Assembly: GCF_043876835.1 (NCBI RefSeq)
Contig: NZ_JBAWJZ010000004.1
Span: 124,001-188,000 of the forward strand
Length of the DNA stretch: 64,000 nt
Reading direction: 5' to 3'
DNA from: Yeosuana sp043876835
GTDB lineage: Bacteria > Bacteroidota > Bacteroidia > Flavobacteriales > Flavobacteriaceae
The notes beneath the pieces were generated by a model. It was not told the DNA's origin and searched no databases. It saw only the letters and a list, made by a program, of their open reading frames with translations. Both the position numbers and the translations under genes were made by a program. Shown here piece by piece: positions 34,608 through 43,414 of the stretch (its first letter is position 1; each line of letters begins with the position of its first letter).

Positions 34608-36125
34608 TTAAATTAAAGAATGTCTTGTCATAGCTTCAGGTTGTTCTATTCCCATAAGCTTTAGAATTGTTGGTGCGATATCTCCTAAAACACCATCCTC
34701 AACATGCTTTAATTCTTTATCAATTAAAATAACTGGTACTGGATTTGTTGTGTGTGCTGTGTTTGGTGAGCCATCTGGATTTATCATGGTTTCACAATTT
34801 CCATGATCGGCAATTAAAATGGTTGTGTAATCATTTTCAAGTGCAGTTGTAACCACGTCTTTCACACAAATATCGACAGCTTCACATGCTTTAATGGCAG
34901 CTTCCATAACTCCAGTATGTCCAACCATGTCACCATTTGCAAAATTTAAACATACAAAATCAACATCTCCTTTTTGTAATTCTGGTACCAAAGCATCACG
35001 TAATTCGTAAGCACTCATCTCTGGTTTTAAATCGTAAGTGGCAACTTTTGGTGAGTTTCTCAAAATTCGAGTTTCTCCTTTGAAAGGAGTTTCTTGACCG
35101 CCTGAAAAGAAAAAAGTTACGTGTGGATATTTTTCAGTTTCCGCAATCCTTATTTGTTTTTTATTGTGTTTTTCCAATACTTCACCTAAAGTTTCTGTTA
35201 AGTTATCTTTATTGAAAACAACGTTTACGTTTTTAAAACTTTCATCATAATTTGTAAGCGTAACATAATATAAATTCAATTTATGCATGTTTTGCTCATG
35301 AAAATCTTTTTGTGATAGTGCTTCTGTTAACTCACGACCACGATCTGTTCTGAAGTTAAAAAATATGACTACATCACCATCTTTAATTTTTGCAACGGGT
35401 TCGTTGTTTTCATCAACCATAATAATTGGCTTGATAAATTCATCTGTGATATCGTTTTTGTAATTTGATTCAATAGAATCAGTCACATTTGTTGAGAATT
35501 CTCCAATGCCATTCACCATGGCATCATAAGCCAGTTTAACACGTTCCCAACGTTTATCTCTATCCATGGCATAATAACGGCCTGTAACAGTAGCTAGTTT
35601 GCTGTTTGTTTTTTCCAACTGCTCTTCTAAAGCTGTTAAAAAGCCATAACCAGATTTTGGGTCAACATCACGACCATCAGTAAAGGCATGAACGTATGTT
35701 TTTGTTAAACCAAAATTATTTGCAGCTTCCAACAAACCAAATAAGTGTGTAATGTGTGAATGTACTCCACCATCACTTAAAAGTCCAAGGAAATGAACAT
35801 CCTTGTTGTTTTCTTTGGCATATTTAAAAGCATCAACCAGTACTTTTTCATTGTTTAGGGTTTTATTTTTAACAGCAAGATTTACTTTAACCAAATCCTG
35901 ATAAACTATTCTTCCAGCACCAAGGTTCATATGTCCAACTTCACTATTACCCATTTGTCCTTCAGGCAATCCAACATGTAATCCGTCTGTTCTTAAGGAA
36001 GCATTTGGGTATTTGGTATAAAGAGAATCTATAAAAGGTGTGTTTGCATTATCGATAGCCGATACTTTAGGGTCGGGAGATTTTCCCCAACCGTCAAGAA
36101 TCATTAAGATCACTTTTTTATTCAT
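34608..36125 (-). CDS. gpmI: 2,3-bisphosphoglycerate-independent phosphoglycerate mutase
   Basis: I prefer the ATG at 36125 (505 residues, MNKKVILMILDGWG), which begins at the metal-binding strand, over one at 36152. Metal-site motifs are LMILDGWG, GNSEVGHMNLG with the catalytic Ser, FTDGRDVDP, ADHGNCETM and TAHTTNPVP. It interconverts 3- and 2-phosphoglycerate in glycolysis using two Mn2+. The normal length is 505-515. Confidence 0.96.
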   Translation of the reverse strand: MNKKVILMILDGWGKSPDPKVSAIDNANTPFIDSLYTKYPNASLRTDGLHVGLPEGQMGNSEVGHMNLGAGRIVYQDLVKVNLAVKNKTLNNEKVLVDAFKYAKENNKDVHFLGLLSDGGVHSHITHLFGLLEAANNFGLTKTYVHAFTDGRDVDPKSGYGFLTALEEQLEKTNSKLATVTGRYYAMDRDKRWERVKLAYDAMVNGIGEFSTNVTDSIESNYKNDITDEFIKPIIMVDENNEPVAKIKDGDVVIFFNFRTDRGRELTEALSQKDFHEQNMHKLNLYYVTLTNYDESFKNVNVVFNKDNLTETLGEVLEKHNKKQIRIAETEKYPHVTFFFSGGQETPFKGETRILRNSPKVATYDLKPEMSAYELRDALVPELQKGDVDFVCLNFANGDMVGHTGVMEAAIKACEAVDICVKDVVTTALENDYTTILIADHGNCETMINPDGSPNTAHTTNPVPVILIDKELKHVEDGVLGDIAPTILKLMGIEQPEAMTRHSLI

Positions 36126-36149
36126 TTTTAAGGTGTTTTTAATACACTT

Positions 36150-36157
36150 CAAAGATA
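36150..36157 (-). promoter_or_regulatory. Probable -7 box of gpmI
   Basis: Minus-strand TATCTTTG fits TAnnTTTG, 25 bases before the ATG at 36125, which supports that start: the upstream ATG at 36152 lies inside the box. Confidence 0.5.
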
Positions 36158-36298
36158 AAGAAGTTTAATAAGAAAATGCAGAAAAGAGCTTTCCGAATTG
36201 CTTATTTATAAAAGCTTTTTTTAATAAAATAATAACAAAAAACACATTTTGTTTGAAGAAACCAAAATGTTAAATAAATGTTATTAATAGTTTTTTTG

Positions 36299-36328
36299 TG
36301 TAACAGATTTTAAAAGGCATCGTCTTTA
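36299..36328 (+). promoter_or_regulatory. ECF-sigma-type promoter upstream of the ankyrin gene
   Basis: TGTAACA (36299-36305) and CGTC (36321-36324, in CGTCTTTA) are separated by 15 bases, matching the usual -35 GTAAC and -10 CGTC boxes of ECF promoters. The ATG lies about 50 bases downstream. Confidence 0.5.
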
Positions 36329-36374
36329 TAATACATCAAAAAACGAATCAATAAACAAATTAAAATCTTTCATC

Positions 36375-36755
36375 ATGAAAAAAACAATCATTATTTCAAC
36401 AATCGCGTTATGTTTATCAATCGTAACTGTTAGTGCCAAGCCTGTCAGTCCTGTAAGTTATCATACAGAATCTGTATTTAAAGTAAGCCCGTTTTGTCTG
36501 TCAATTGTCAAAGGAGATTTTGAAACTGTGAAAAAGCTAATTGATTTAGGAGCAGATATTCATGGAAAGTCTGATGGAATGACTCCTGTTATGTATGCAG
36601 CAAGATTTAACAGAGTAGAAATTTTACAGCTTTTAATCTCTAAGGGTGTAAACTTAAAAGCAAAATCAGATCAAGGCCTGACTGCTTTAAAATATGCAGA
36701 GTTGTCAAATGCCCTTGAAGCTTTGTCCGTTATTAAAGAAGCTTTAGATAAATAA
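36375..36755 (+). CDS. Secreted ankyrin-repeat protein
   Basis: The 126-residue precursor has a signal peptide (MKKTIIISTIALCLSIVTVSA). It has about two and a half ankyrin repeats: IVKGDFETVKKLIDLGADI, MTPVMYAARFNRVEILQLLI and SDQGLTALKYAE. Similar periplasmic ankyrin proteins in other bacteria protect or accompany catalase, but no catalase lies here. The ECF-type promoter suggests stress control. Confidence 0.85.
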   Translation: MKKTIIISTIALCLSIVTVSAKPVSPVSYHTESVFKVSPFCLSIVKGDFETVKKLIDLGADIHGKSDGMTPVMYAARFNRVEILQLLISKGVNLKAKSDQGLTALKYAELSNALEALSVIKEALDK

Positions 36756-36798
36756 TTAGTGTATTTATATTTATTTGAATTAGTCACTCGAGTAAATG

Positions 36799-36828
36799 AA
36801 ACGCCTTGAAATTCAAGGCGTTTTTATT
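36799..36828 (+). terminator. Terminator after the ankyrin gene
   Basis: An 11-bp stem AAACGCCTTGA with TCAAGGCGTTT and a 3-base loop is followed by TTATTTTTT. Confidence 0.85.
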
Positions 36829-36853
36829 TTTTAAATTTTTCTGTATTTTAGAA

Positions 36854-36885
36854 TTGGAAATGAACAAATAGATTCTTTATATTTG
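36854..36885 (+). promoter_or_regulatory. Promoter of tRNA-Gly
   Basis: TTG (36854-36856) and TATATTTG (36878-36885) are 21 bases apart and end 10 bases before the tRNA. Confidence 0.65.
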
Positions 36886-36895
36886 CATTGAAAAG

Positions 36896-36968
36896 GCGGG
36901 AGTAGCTCAGTTGGTAGAGCGTCAGCCTTCCAAGCTGAATGTCGCCGGTTCGAACCCGGTCTCCCGCT
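36896..36968 (+). tRNA. tRNA-Gly, anticodon TCC
   Basis: This is a 73-base cloverleaf. The acceptor pairs GCGGGAG with CTCCCGC, the D-arm is GCTC/GAGC, and the anticodon arm is TCAGC-CTTCCAA-GCTGA with anticodon TCC at 34-36. The T-arm is GCCGG-TTCGAAC-CCGGT. The CCA end is not encoded. It stands alone with its own promoter and terminator. Confidence 0.97.
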
Positions 36969-36972
36969 CAAA

Positions 36973-37003
36973 AAAAAGCCTAATCGTTTGATTAGGCTTT
37001 TTC
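36973..37003. terminator. Terminator after tRNA-Gly, shared with pepE
   Basis: A 13-bp stem AAAAAGCCTAATC with GATTAGGCTTTTT and a GTTT loop. It is bidirectional and touches the pepE stop. Confidence 0.9.
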
Positions 37004-37710
37004 TATTTTAGCGTATTAAGTTCTGTTTCGGGCTTTACTTCATATGGAATTTTTTCATGTTCAAAAATACGAGCAGTGAGAGTACCCTTCAAAATGATTG
37101 AATCACCTTTAACTAATAACCAAGATCCTTCTCTTAAACCAATTACTGGCTGCGTATTAAAACTGTGAAATTCTTTAATACGAGTTTCCCTGGTTTCTCC
37201 CATATGTTTTATAGTTGTATTTGAATCTAAAAAATGTGGGTTCAAATTAAATGGCACCAATCCTAAGGCATTAAAACTTGGCGGATATACAATGGGCATA
37301 TCGTTAGTGTTTTTTATTGTAAGTCCACAAATATTGCTTCCGGCACTTGTTCCTAAATAGGGAGTTCCATTGGTGACAGCATTTTTTAAGGTAGTAATAA
37401 GATTATGTTTGTAAAGCTGATTTAGTAAAACAAATGTATTTCCGCCACCAACAAAAATGCCTTCAGCTTTATTAATGGCTTCAATTGGATCATCAAAAGT
37501 ATGAATACCAACAACAGTTTTTCTTATTTTAGAAAAGGAATCCTTAACTTTATTGGTGTAATCATCGTGTGAAATGCCACTTGGCCTTGCATAAGGAATA
37601 AAAAGAATACTATTGGCATCTTTGAAAAACACCTTTAATTCATCCAATATATATTCTAAATAATCACTTCCATATAGCGTTGAGGTACTGGCAATAAATA
37701 TGTTTTTCAT
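37003..37710 (-). CDS. pepE: Alpha-aspartyl dipeptidase PepE (peptidase S51)
   Basis: The 235-residue protein matches PepE, with FVGGGNTFVLLNQLY and the nucleophile S122 in LGTSAGSNI, and a following NPHFLDS with the catalytic His. It hydrolyses dipeptides with N-terminal aspartate. The length is that of the Salmonella enzyme (229). It has no signal peptide and is cytosolic. Confidence 0.92.
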   Translation of the reverse strand: MKNIFIASTSTLYGSDYLEYILDELKVFFKDANSILFIPYARPSGISHDDYTNKVKDSFSKIRKTVVGIHTFDDPIEAINKAEGIFVGGGNTFVLLNQLYKHNLITTLKNAVTNGTPYLGTSAGSNICGLTIKNTNDMPIVYPPSFNALGLVPFNLNPHFLDSNTTIKHMGETRETRIKEFHSFNTQPVIGLREGSWLLVKGDSIILKGTLTARIFEHEKIPYEVKPETELNTLK

Positions 37711-37824
37711 TGAAATTTTGTTTTTTGTAAATGTAATTAATTGAAATGTTTAACAAAATTTTAAACTCTTATTTCATTTAATTTAAGAAATGATGTTCGT
37801 TCTTTATATCTTTAATAGATGTTG

Positions 37825-38622
37825 ATGAAAAAACTTTTACTTTATATAGTATTTATCTCTTCTTTGACTTTTGTCTGGAGTCAAAATAATGAACGCATTA
37901 AAATTAATGGGATTATACTTTCAGAAAATCAGGATGTTGAAGGTGTTACCATTTTTAATACATCATCAAACAAAGGAGCAATTAGTAATGAAAAAGGCGA
38001 ATTTGTTATTGAAGTTTCCCTAAACGATCGCATTGAAATTTCAGCACTTCAATTTAAACCAACCATAGTTACTGTTGATAAATTTGTAATTGCTGCAAAA
38101 CAATTGAAAATTTACTTAATAGAACAGGTTAACCAACTAGGAGCGGTTTTATTATCCTATGGACTTTCTGGAAACTTAGATACAGATATAGACAAAGTTG
38201 TAAATATGCCTTTAATTACAATTGATGTTGGTAATATGGGAGCTTTAGAATATGTAGATAAAGCTTTCGATAACACTGTTGTTGAAGATGCTTTAAACAA
38301 AACCGTGAACAAAGGGCAAATATACAATGGAGTCAATTTTGTTGAAATATCTAAGTTGATATTTAAACCCAAAAAGAAGGCGAGAAATTCAAATGAAAAG
38401 TTGAAGGACGAAAAGCAAAAAGAATTGTTGGATGTTTATTCACCTTCAAAGATTAGTCGGATATTTAATTTGCCTGAAAGTGAAGTCCCATCTTTTATCG
38501 CCTTTTTAGAATCAAAAGAAATCAATCAAGAGTTGTTTAAACCTGAAAACGAACTAAAACTTATCGAGTATTTAATTGAACAGCGTAAATTGTTTTTAGA
38601 ATCTAATAATGACAAAAATTAA
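37825..38622 (+). CDS. Secreted CarboxypepD-reg-like protein (paralogue 1)
   Basis: I use the ATG at 37825 (MKKLLLYIVFISS) because it begins the signal peptide directly; an ATG six bases earlier adds two residues. The 265-residue precursor has an N-terminal beta-sandwich of the carboxypeptidase-regulatory type (GVTIFNTSSNKGAISNEKGE). A conserved LIEQVNQLGAVLLSYG segment and a helical C-terminus follow. Unlike TonB-dependent receptors there is no barrel. It is paired with the next gene, overlapping it by 14 bases. A TATCTTTA box lies at 37807-37814. Confidence 0.78.
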   Translation: MKKLLLYIVFISSLTFVWSQNNERIKINGIILSENQDVEGVTIFNTSSNKGAISNEKGEFVIEVSLNDRIEISALQFKPTIVTVDKFVIAAKQLKIYLIEQVNQLGAVLLSYGLSGNLDTDIDKVVNMPLITIDVGNMGALEYVDKAFDNTVVEDALNKTVNKGQIYNGVNFVEISKLIFKPKKKARNSNEKLKDEKQKELLDVYSPSKISRIFNLPESEVPSFIAFLESKEINQELFKPENELKLIEYLIEQRKLFLESNNDKN

Positions 38623-39409
38623 ATATTTATTAATTCTTTTATTTTTAGTTTATTGTCAATCATTGGTTTCTCAAACTGTTGAAATTCAAGGTAAAATTAA
38701 AAGTAGCGTCGACGTCGAAAATATTCATGTAATCAATAAAACAGCAAAAGCTTATACAATTACAAGTAAGATTGGAGATTTTGTAATTAAAGCAAAACTC
38801 AATGATACCATTGTTTTTAGCTCTATTCAAACCCAATTAAAAGCAATTGTTGTTGATGAAGAAATAATTAATAAAAAAACAATCGAAGTCAATTTAGAAG
38901 AACAGGTTAATCAATTGGACGAAGTTACAGTTGGTAAAATTTTAACCGGTGATTTACTTTCAGACATTAATAATACAGAAGGAGAACCTCCAATAAATTT
39001 TTTTGATGTTGGAATTCCGGGTTATACAGGCAAGCCTGCAACTCAAAGCGAAAGAAGGTTAAGTGAGGCAGGAGAATTTAAACCAAAAATGCTTTTGGGT
39101 CTTTTAGGCGGCGGCTTGCCATTAAATCCAATATTGAATGGGATTTCAGGAAGAACAAAAATGCTAAAGCAGCGCGTTGAAATTGAAGCTAAAGAAGAAC
39201 TCATGTATAGCATTAAATCACGTTTATCAAAAGATTTTTTAATGTCAAACCCTTTAGAAGATGATATGGTAATGGATTTTTTCTATTTCTGTGCAGATGA
39301 TGAAAATTTTGTAAAACATTGTAAAAACCAAACCGATTTTAATATATTAATCTTCTTAAGAATGAAGTATAGACAGTATTTGGAAAATTTAAAAACAACT
39401 AAAGATTAA
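38609..39409 (+). CDS. Secreted CarboxypepD-reg-like protein (paralogue 2)
   Basis: The 266-residue precursor has a signal peptide (IKYLLILLFLVYCQSLVSQ) and the same layout as the gene before it, including VNLEEQVNQLDEVTVGKIL and GDLLSDINNTEG. The central part is Gly-rich (LLGLLGGGLPLNP) where the first copy has a different sequence. The pair arose by tandem duplication and then diverged. Function is unknown. Confidence 0.78.
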   Translation: MTKIKYLLILLFLVYCQSLVSQTVEIQGKIKSSVDVENIHVINKTAKAYTITSKIGDFVIKAKLNDTIVFSSIQTQLKAIVVDEEIINKKTIEVNLEEQVNQLDEVTVGKILTGDLLSDINNTEGEPPINFFDVGIPGYTGKPATQSERRLSEAGEFKPKMLLGLLGGGLPLNPILNGISGRTKMLKQRVEIEAKEELMYSIKSRLSKDFLMSNPLEDDMVMDFFYFCADDENFVKHCKNQTDFNILIFLRMKYRQYLENLKTTKD

Positions 39410-39425
39410 TTTTTTGGAATACTTT

Positions 39426-39452
39426 TTGACCAGTTAAAATAAATTACTTTTG
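39426..39452 (+). promoter_or_regulatory. Promoter of the secreted-protein gene at 39479
   Basis: TTG (39426-39428) and TACTTTTG (39445-39452) are 16 bases apart, slightly short of the usual 17-23. Confidence 0.5.
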
Positions 39453-39478
39453 AAAAACCATTTAGTTAACTAAGAAAA

Positions 39479-39982
39479 ATGAAAAAAATACAAATTGTTC
39501 TATTAATAGCTTTAATACCTTTATTAGCATTTACAAGCTTTCATAAATATTATATAAGTGTTACAGAAGTAGATTTTATTGAGAAAAAACAATCTGTACA
39601 GTTAACAACTCGCATATTTATTGATGATTTTGAAAAAGTATTGCGTGAGCGATATGATGAAAATTTAGTTTTAGGAGGAAAAAATGAATCACAAAGTGTT
39701 GACAAATACATAGAAGCCTATTTAAAAGATAAGATTAAGGTCAATATTAATGGTAAAGACATGAACTTAATTTTTATTGGAAAGGAATATGATATGGATA
39801 TTATGCAATGTTACATTGAGATTGATAAGGTGAAAAAAATAAATTCCATAGAAATTACCAATCAAGTTTTGTTCGATTTATATGATGAACAACAAAATAT
39901 GGTTAAGACAAAAATTAACGCTAAACAAAAAAGTTTTTTACTTAATCAAGGTAATAAAAAAGCTTTGTTAAATTTTAATTAA
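39479..39982 (+). CDS. Secreted beta-rich protein of unknown function (DUF6702-like)
   Basis: The 167-residue precursor has a signal ending near LLAFTSF and then HKYYISVTEVDFIEKKQSV. Strand-rich segments such as VQLTTRIFIDDFEKVLRE and MDIMQCYIEIDKVKK follow. From memory, flavobacterial proteins of this type (DUF6702) sit directly before M1 metallopeptidases, as here. I cannot state a function. The 109-base gap before the next start shows no promoter box I trust. Confidence 0.75.
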   Translation: MKKIQIVLLIALIPLLAFTSFHKYYISVTEVDFIEKKQSVQLTTRIFIDDFEKVLRERYDENLVLGGKNESQSVDKYIEAYLKDKIKVNINGKDMNLIFIGKEYDMDIMQCYIEIDKVKKINSIEITNQVLFDLYDEQQNMVKTKINAKQKSFLLNQGNKKALLNFN

Positions 39983-40091
39983 AAAAACGTAAATAGATAT
40001 ATTATTTCATTATTTTCGAACGCTTTTCAATAAATAATTCAAAAATTGTTTGTTAAAAGGTGAAATCGATGCATTAACTTTAAAGTCAATA

Positions 40092-42404
40092 ATGAAAAAA
40101 TCTATTTTTTACTTTCTATCCTTCATCTTAATTTCTGGAGGGATATTTGCTCAAGAACAAAGTCAAGACCAAACAAAGCCTAAAACAGGTCACACCAACA
40201 ACAACAAATTCAAACAGTTATACGATGAGTTTTCGACTCCAAATATGTTTAGAACTGCCTCTGGAGCACCTGGACCTGCATACTATCAGCAACAAGCAGA
40301 TTACAAAATGGATGTTGTATTAGATGATGAAAACACAAAATTATCAGGCAATGAAACAATCACTTATACAAATAAATCTCCTGATGTACTTACATATCTT
40401 TGGGTTCAACTTGACCAAAATAAGAGAGCTAAAGATTCAAAATCACCACTAATAGAAGGAGAAGGTTACAGGCCAGCAACATCAGCCTCAAATTTTGTAA
40501 GCACTTACATGAAAGAACCTTTTGATGGTGGATTCAATATTTTAGAAGTAAAAGATACAAAGGGAAGTGATTTAGCACATACTATTAACAGAACAATGAT
40601 GCGTGTTGAATTGCCTGTGCCATTAAAAAGTGGAGAACAATTTTCGTTTTCAATTAAATGGTGGTACAAAATAAATGACCATTTAGTTGATAGAGCACGT
40701 TCTGGGTATGAATATTTTCCTGAGGATGGAAATAGAGCTTATGTTATTGCTCAGTTTTATCCAAGAATGGCCGTATATAATGATGTTGAAGGATGGCAAA
40801 ACTCTCAGTTTTGGGGTAGAGATGAATTTGCCTTACCGTTTGGAAATTTTGAAGTAAATATTACAGTTCCTGCAGACCATATTTTAGATGGAACAGGCAA
40901 ATTAATGAATAGAAAAGAGGTTTTTTCTAAAACCATGCTTCAACGTTATGAAGAAGCAAAAAAATCATATGATAAACCTGTTATAATTGTTACTCAAGCT
41001 GAAGCAGAAGCTGCTGAAAAAGGATTTTCAAAAGAGACAAAAACATGGAAAATGTATGCCGAAAATGTTCGCGATTTTGGATTTACAACTTCAAGAAAAT
41101 TTATTTGGGACATGATGGCAGTTAAAATAGGAGGTAAAGATATTATGGCTGTCTCGTTATATCCAAAAGAAGGAAATCCGCTTTGGGAACAATGGTCAAC
41201 AAGAACGGTTGCCAATACTTTAGAATCATACTCTAGAATGACTTTTGATTATCCATACCACAAAGCAATTTCTGTACATGCTAAACAGCAAGGTATGGAA
41301 TATCCAATGATTTGCTGGAATTATGGAAGACCAGAAAAAGATGGTACTTACAGCGATCGTGTAAAATATGGAATGATAGGAGTTATTACCCATGAAGTAG
41401 GTCATAACTTTTTCCCAATGATTATAAATAGTGATGAGCGTCAATGGACATGGATGGATGAAGGGTTAAATACTTTTGTTCAGTATGTTGCAGAGCAAGA
41501 TTTTGGAAAAAAATATCCAGAAGCTTTGTCTCCAGGGCATAAAAATTACCCTTCTGATCGCGGACCTGCTCGTATGATTGTGCCTTATATGGGAGGAAAT
41601 CAGGATTTTATTGCCCCAATTATGACCAAAGGTTTAAATGCCTATCAATTTGGAAATAATGCCTATGGAAAACCTGCTACGGCTTTAAATATTTTAAGAG
41701 AAACAATCATGGGACATGATTTGTTTGATTATTCTTTTAGAGAATATGCACACAGATGGATGTTTAAACACCCTACGCCTGAAGATTTCTTTAGGACTAT
41801 GGAAGATGCTTCAGCTGTAGATTTAGATTGGTTTTGGAGAGGATGGTTTTATACAACAGATTGGGTTGACATAGGGATTAAGGAAGTAAAAAAATATTAT
41901 GTATCTTCTAAACCTAATGCTGAAGGTGAAAGATTGTTAGAAAGATATAAAAGGTTCAATGTAAATACTCAAGATTTTGTGTATTTGGTTGAAGAAGGAA
42001 GCGAAGATTTTGATGAAAGTATGCGTAATTCAGATCCTGTTGAGGCTTCAAAGAGTTTGAAAGAATATTTAATGGATAACTTTACAGAGGCTGAACGCAA
42101 AAATATTAAGAGTCCAAAATATTTCTATAGTGTTACTTTTAATAAGCCAGGTGGATTAGTGATGCCTATTATTGCAGAATACACATATGCAGATGGAACA
42201 ACTAAAAGAGAAACGTATCCAGCACAAATTTGGAGATTAAATGATAATGAAGTGAGTAGAACCATAGCTTCTGAAAAAGAGATAGTTAGTATTGTTGTGG
42301 ATCCAGATTTAGAAACTGCAGATGTTGATACCTCTAATAATTCTTGGCCAAAAGAAATTAAGCAGAGTGATTTTGATAAGTTTAAAGACAAAGTTAAAAA
42401 TTAA
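40092..42404 (+). CDS. Secreted M1-family metallopeptidase
   Basis: The ATG at 40092 starts a signal peptide (MKKSIFYFLSFILISGGIFA) and gives 770 residues. The zinc site is H434, H438 in THEVGHNFF and E457 in WMDEGLN, the HEXXH-X18-E pattern of gluzincin aminopeptidases. The N-terminal beta-domain and a C-terminal Ig-like part flank it. The GAMEN-like exopeptidase motif is not obvious, so specificity is unclear. It is exported to the periplasm or cell surface; I see no T9SS C-terminal sorting domain. Confidence 0.9.
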   Translation: MKKSIFYFLSFILISGGIFAQEQSQDQTKPKTGHTNNNKFKQLYDEFSTPNMFRTASGAPGPAYYQQQADYKMDVVLDDENTKLSGNETITYTNKSPDVLTYLWVQLDQNKRAKDSKSPLIEGEGYRPATSASNFVSTYMKEPFDGGFNILEVKDTKGSDLAHTINRTMMRVELPVPLKSGEQFSFSIKWWYKINDHLVDRARSGYEYFPEDGNRAYVIAQFYPRMAVYNDVEGWQNSQFWGRDEFALPFGNFEVNITVPADHILDGTGKLMNRKEVFSKTMLQRYEEAKKSYDKPVIIVTQAEAEAAEKGFSKETKTWKMYAENVRDFGFTTSRKFIWDMMAVKIGGKDIMAVSLYPKEGNPLWEQWSTRTVANTLESYSRMTFDYPYHKAISVHAKQQGMEYPMICWNYGRPEKDGTYSDRVKYGMIGVITHEVGHNFFPMIINSDERQWTWMDEGLNTFVQYVAEQDFGKKYPEALSPGHKNYPSDRGPARMIVPYMGGNQDFIAPIMTKGLNAYQFGNNAYGKPATALNILRETIMGHDLFDYSFREYAHRWMFKHPTPEDFFRTMEDASAVDLDWFWRGWFYTTDWVDIGIKEVKKYYVSSKPNAEGERLLERYKRFNVNTQDFVYLVEEGSEDFDESMRNSDPVEASKSLKEYLMDNFTEAERKNIKSPKYFYSVTFNKPGGLVMPIIAEYTYADGTTKRETYPAQIWRLNDNEVSRTIASEKEIVSIVVDPDLETADVDTSNNSWPKEIKQSDFDKFKDKVKN

Positions 42405-42421
42405 CTAAAAAATTAACAATT

Positions 42422-42452
42422 AAAGCCGATTTTTTATAGTCGGCTTTTTTTA
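42422..42452 (+). terminator. Terminator after the M1 peptidase
   Basis: An 8-bp stem AAAGCCGA with TCGGCTTT is followed by TTTTTTA. Confidence 0.8.
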
Positions 42453-42470
42453 TTCTAGTCAAACACTTAC

Positions 42471-42478
42471 TATATTTG
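42471..42478 (+). promoter_or_regulatory. -7 box close to the tatA start
   Basis: TATATTTG fits TAnnTTTG and ends five bases before the ATG at 42483, so the transcript may be leaderless. Confidence 0.4.
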
Positions 42479-42482
42479 TATC

Positions 42483-42770
42483 ATGATACATCATTCTACA
42501 TTTTTATTTATAAGTGGTGCAGAAATAGCATTCATACTATTTATTGTAGTTATGGTTTTTGGTGCAGATAAAATTCCTGAGATTGCTCGTGGCCTTGGAA
42601 AAGGTATGCGAACTCTTAAAGATGCAACAAACGACATAAAAAGCGAAATCACAAAAAGTGCTGAAAAAAACGGAATTGATACCAGTGTAGTTGACGACGT
42701 TAAAAAGCAACTCGATAGGGTTAAGGACGATATTGGCGATTTTACAGGTTCTGTAAAAAGAAAATTATAG
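42483..42770 (+). CDS. tatA: Twin-arginine translocase TatA/TatB-type subunit
   Basis: The 95-residue protein has the TatA layout: a short periplasmic N-terminus, a single membrane helix (IAFILFIVVMVFGADKIPEI), an amphipathic GLGKGMRTLKDATND and a charged tail. It would build the Tat pore with TatC, which is not in this window. It converges with the O-methyltransferase gene, two bases apart. Confidence 0.9.
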   Translation: MIHHSTFLFISGAEIAFILFIVVMVFGADKIPEIARGLGKGMRTLKDATNDIKSEITKSAEKNGIDTSVVDDVKKQLDRVKDDIGDFTGSVKRKL

Positions 42771-42772
42771 AA

Positions 42773-43414
42773 TTATTTTTTTCTGCTTATTGTCAAACCA
42801 TCTCTTATTGGTAATACAACGGTTTCCACTCTTTTATCTTCTTTTAGCAAAATATTGTATTCTAATAATGCTTTTGTAGACGTATCATCAGGATTTAAAG
42901 GTTCTATAACTTTTCCACTCCACAACACATTATCAGATAAAATAATGCCACCAGTATTTAATTTGTCTATTATAATTTTAAAATAAGCTGGATAATTATC
43001 TTTATCGGCATCAATGAAAATTAGGTCAAAAGTTTTATCAAGTTTCGGAATTATTTCTAATGCATTCCCTAAATGCTGGATTATTTGTTTTCCAAATAAT
43101 GATTTGTCAAAATATTTACGCTGAAAATCTTCTAGTTCTTCGTTGATATCAATAGTGTGAAGTTCACCATCTTTTTGCATGCCTTCTGCCAGACATAGTG
43201 CCGAATAACCTGTATAAGTTCCAATTTCCAAAATATTTTTTGGATGCACTAATTTAGAAATCATGCTTAAAACCCTGCCTTGATAATGGCCACTTAACAT
43301 GCGTGGTTGTAATATCTTCTGGAAGGTTTCCCTGGTTAATTCTTGAAGTAATTCTGGTTCATCTTCAGAATGGGCCACAACATAGTTATCTAATTCTTCA
43401 GGTATAAAATGCAT
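42773..43414 (-). CDS. O-methyltransferase, class I SAM-dependent (COMT-like)
   Basis: The 213-residue protein shows motif I NILEIGTYTGYSALCLAEG, HTIDINEELEDF and the acidic FIDADKDNYPAYF site with a divalent-metal Asp. NVLWSGKV is typical of family-3 methyltransferases acting on catechol-like hydroxyls. It overlaps ACMSD by one base as the last gene of the kynurenine cluster. A methylated pathway intermediate is possible but not shown. Confidence 0.9.
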   Translation of the reverse strand: MHFIPEELDNYVVAHSEDEPELLQELTRETFQKILQPRMLSGHYQGRVLSMISKLVHPKNILEIGTYTGYSALCLAEGMQKDGELHTIDINEELEDFQRKYFDKSLFGKQIIQHLGNALEIIPKLDKTFDLIFIDADKDNYPAYFKIIIDKLNTGGIILSDNVLWSGKVIEPLNPDDTSTKALLEYNILLKEDKRVETVVLPIRDGLTISRKK

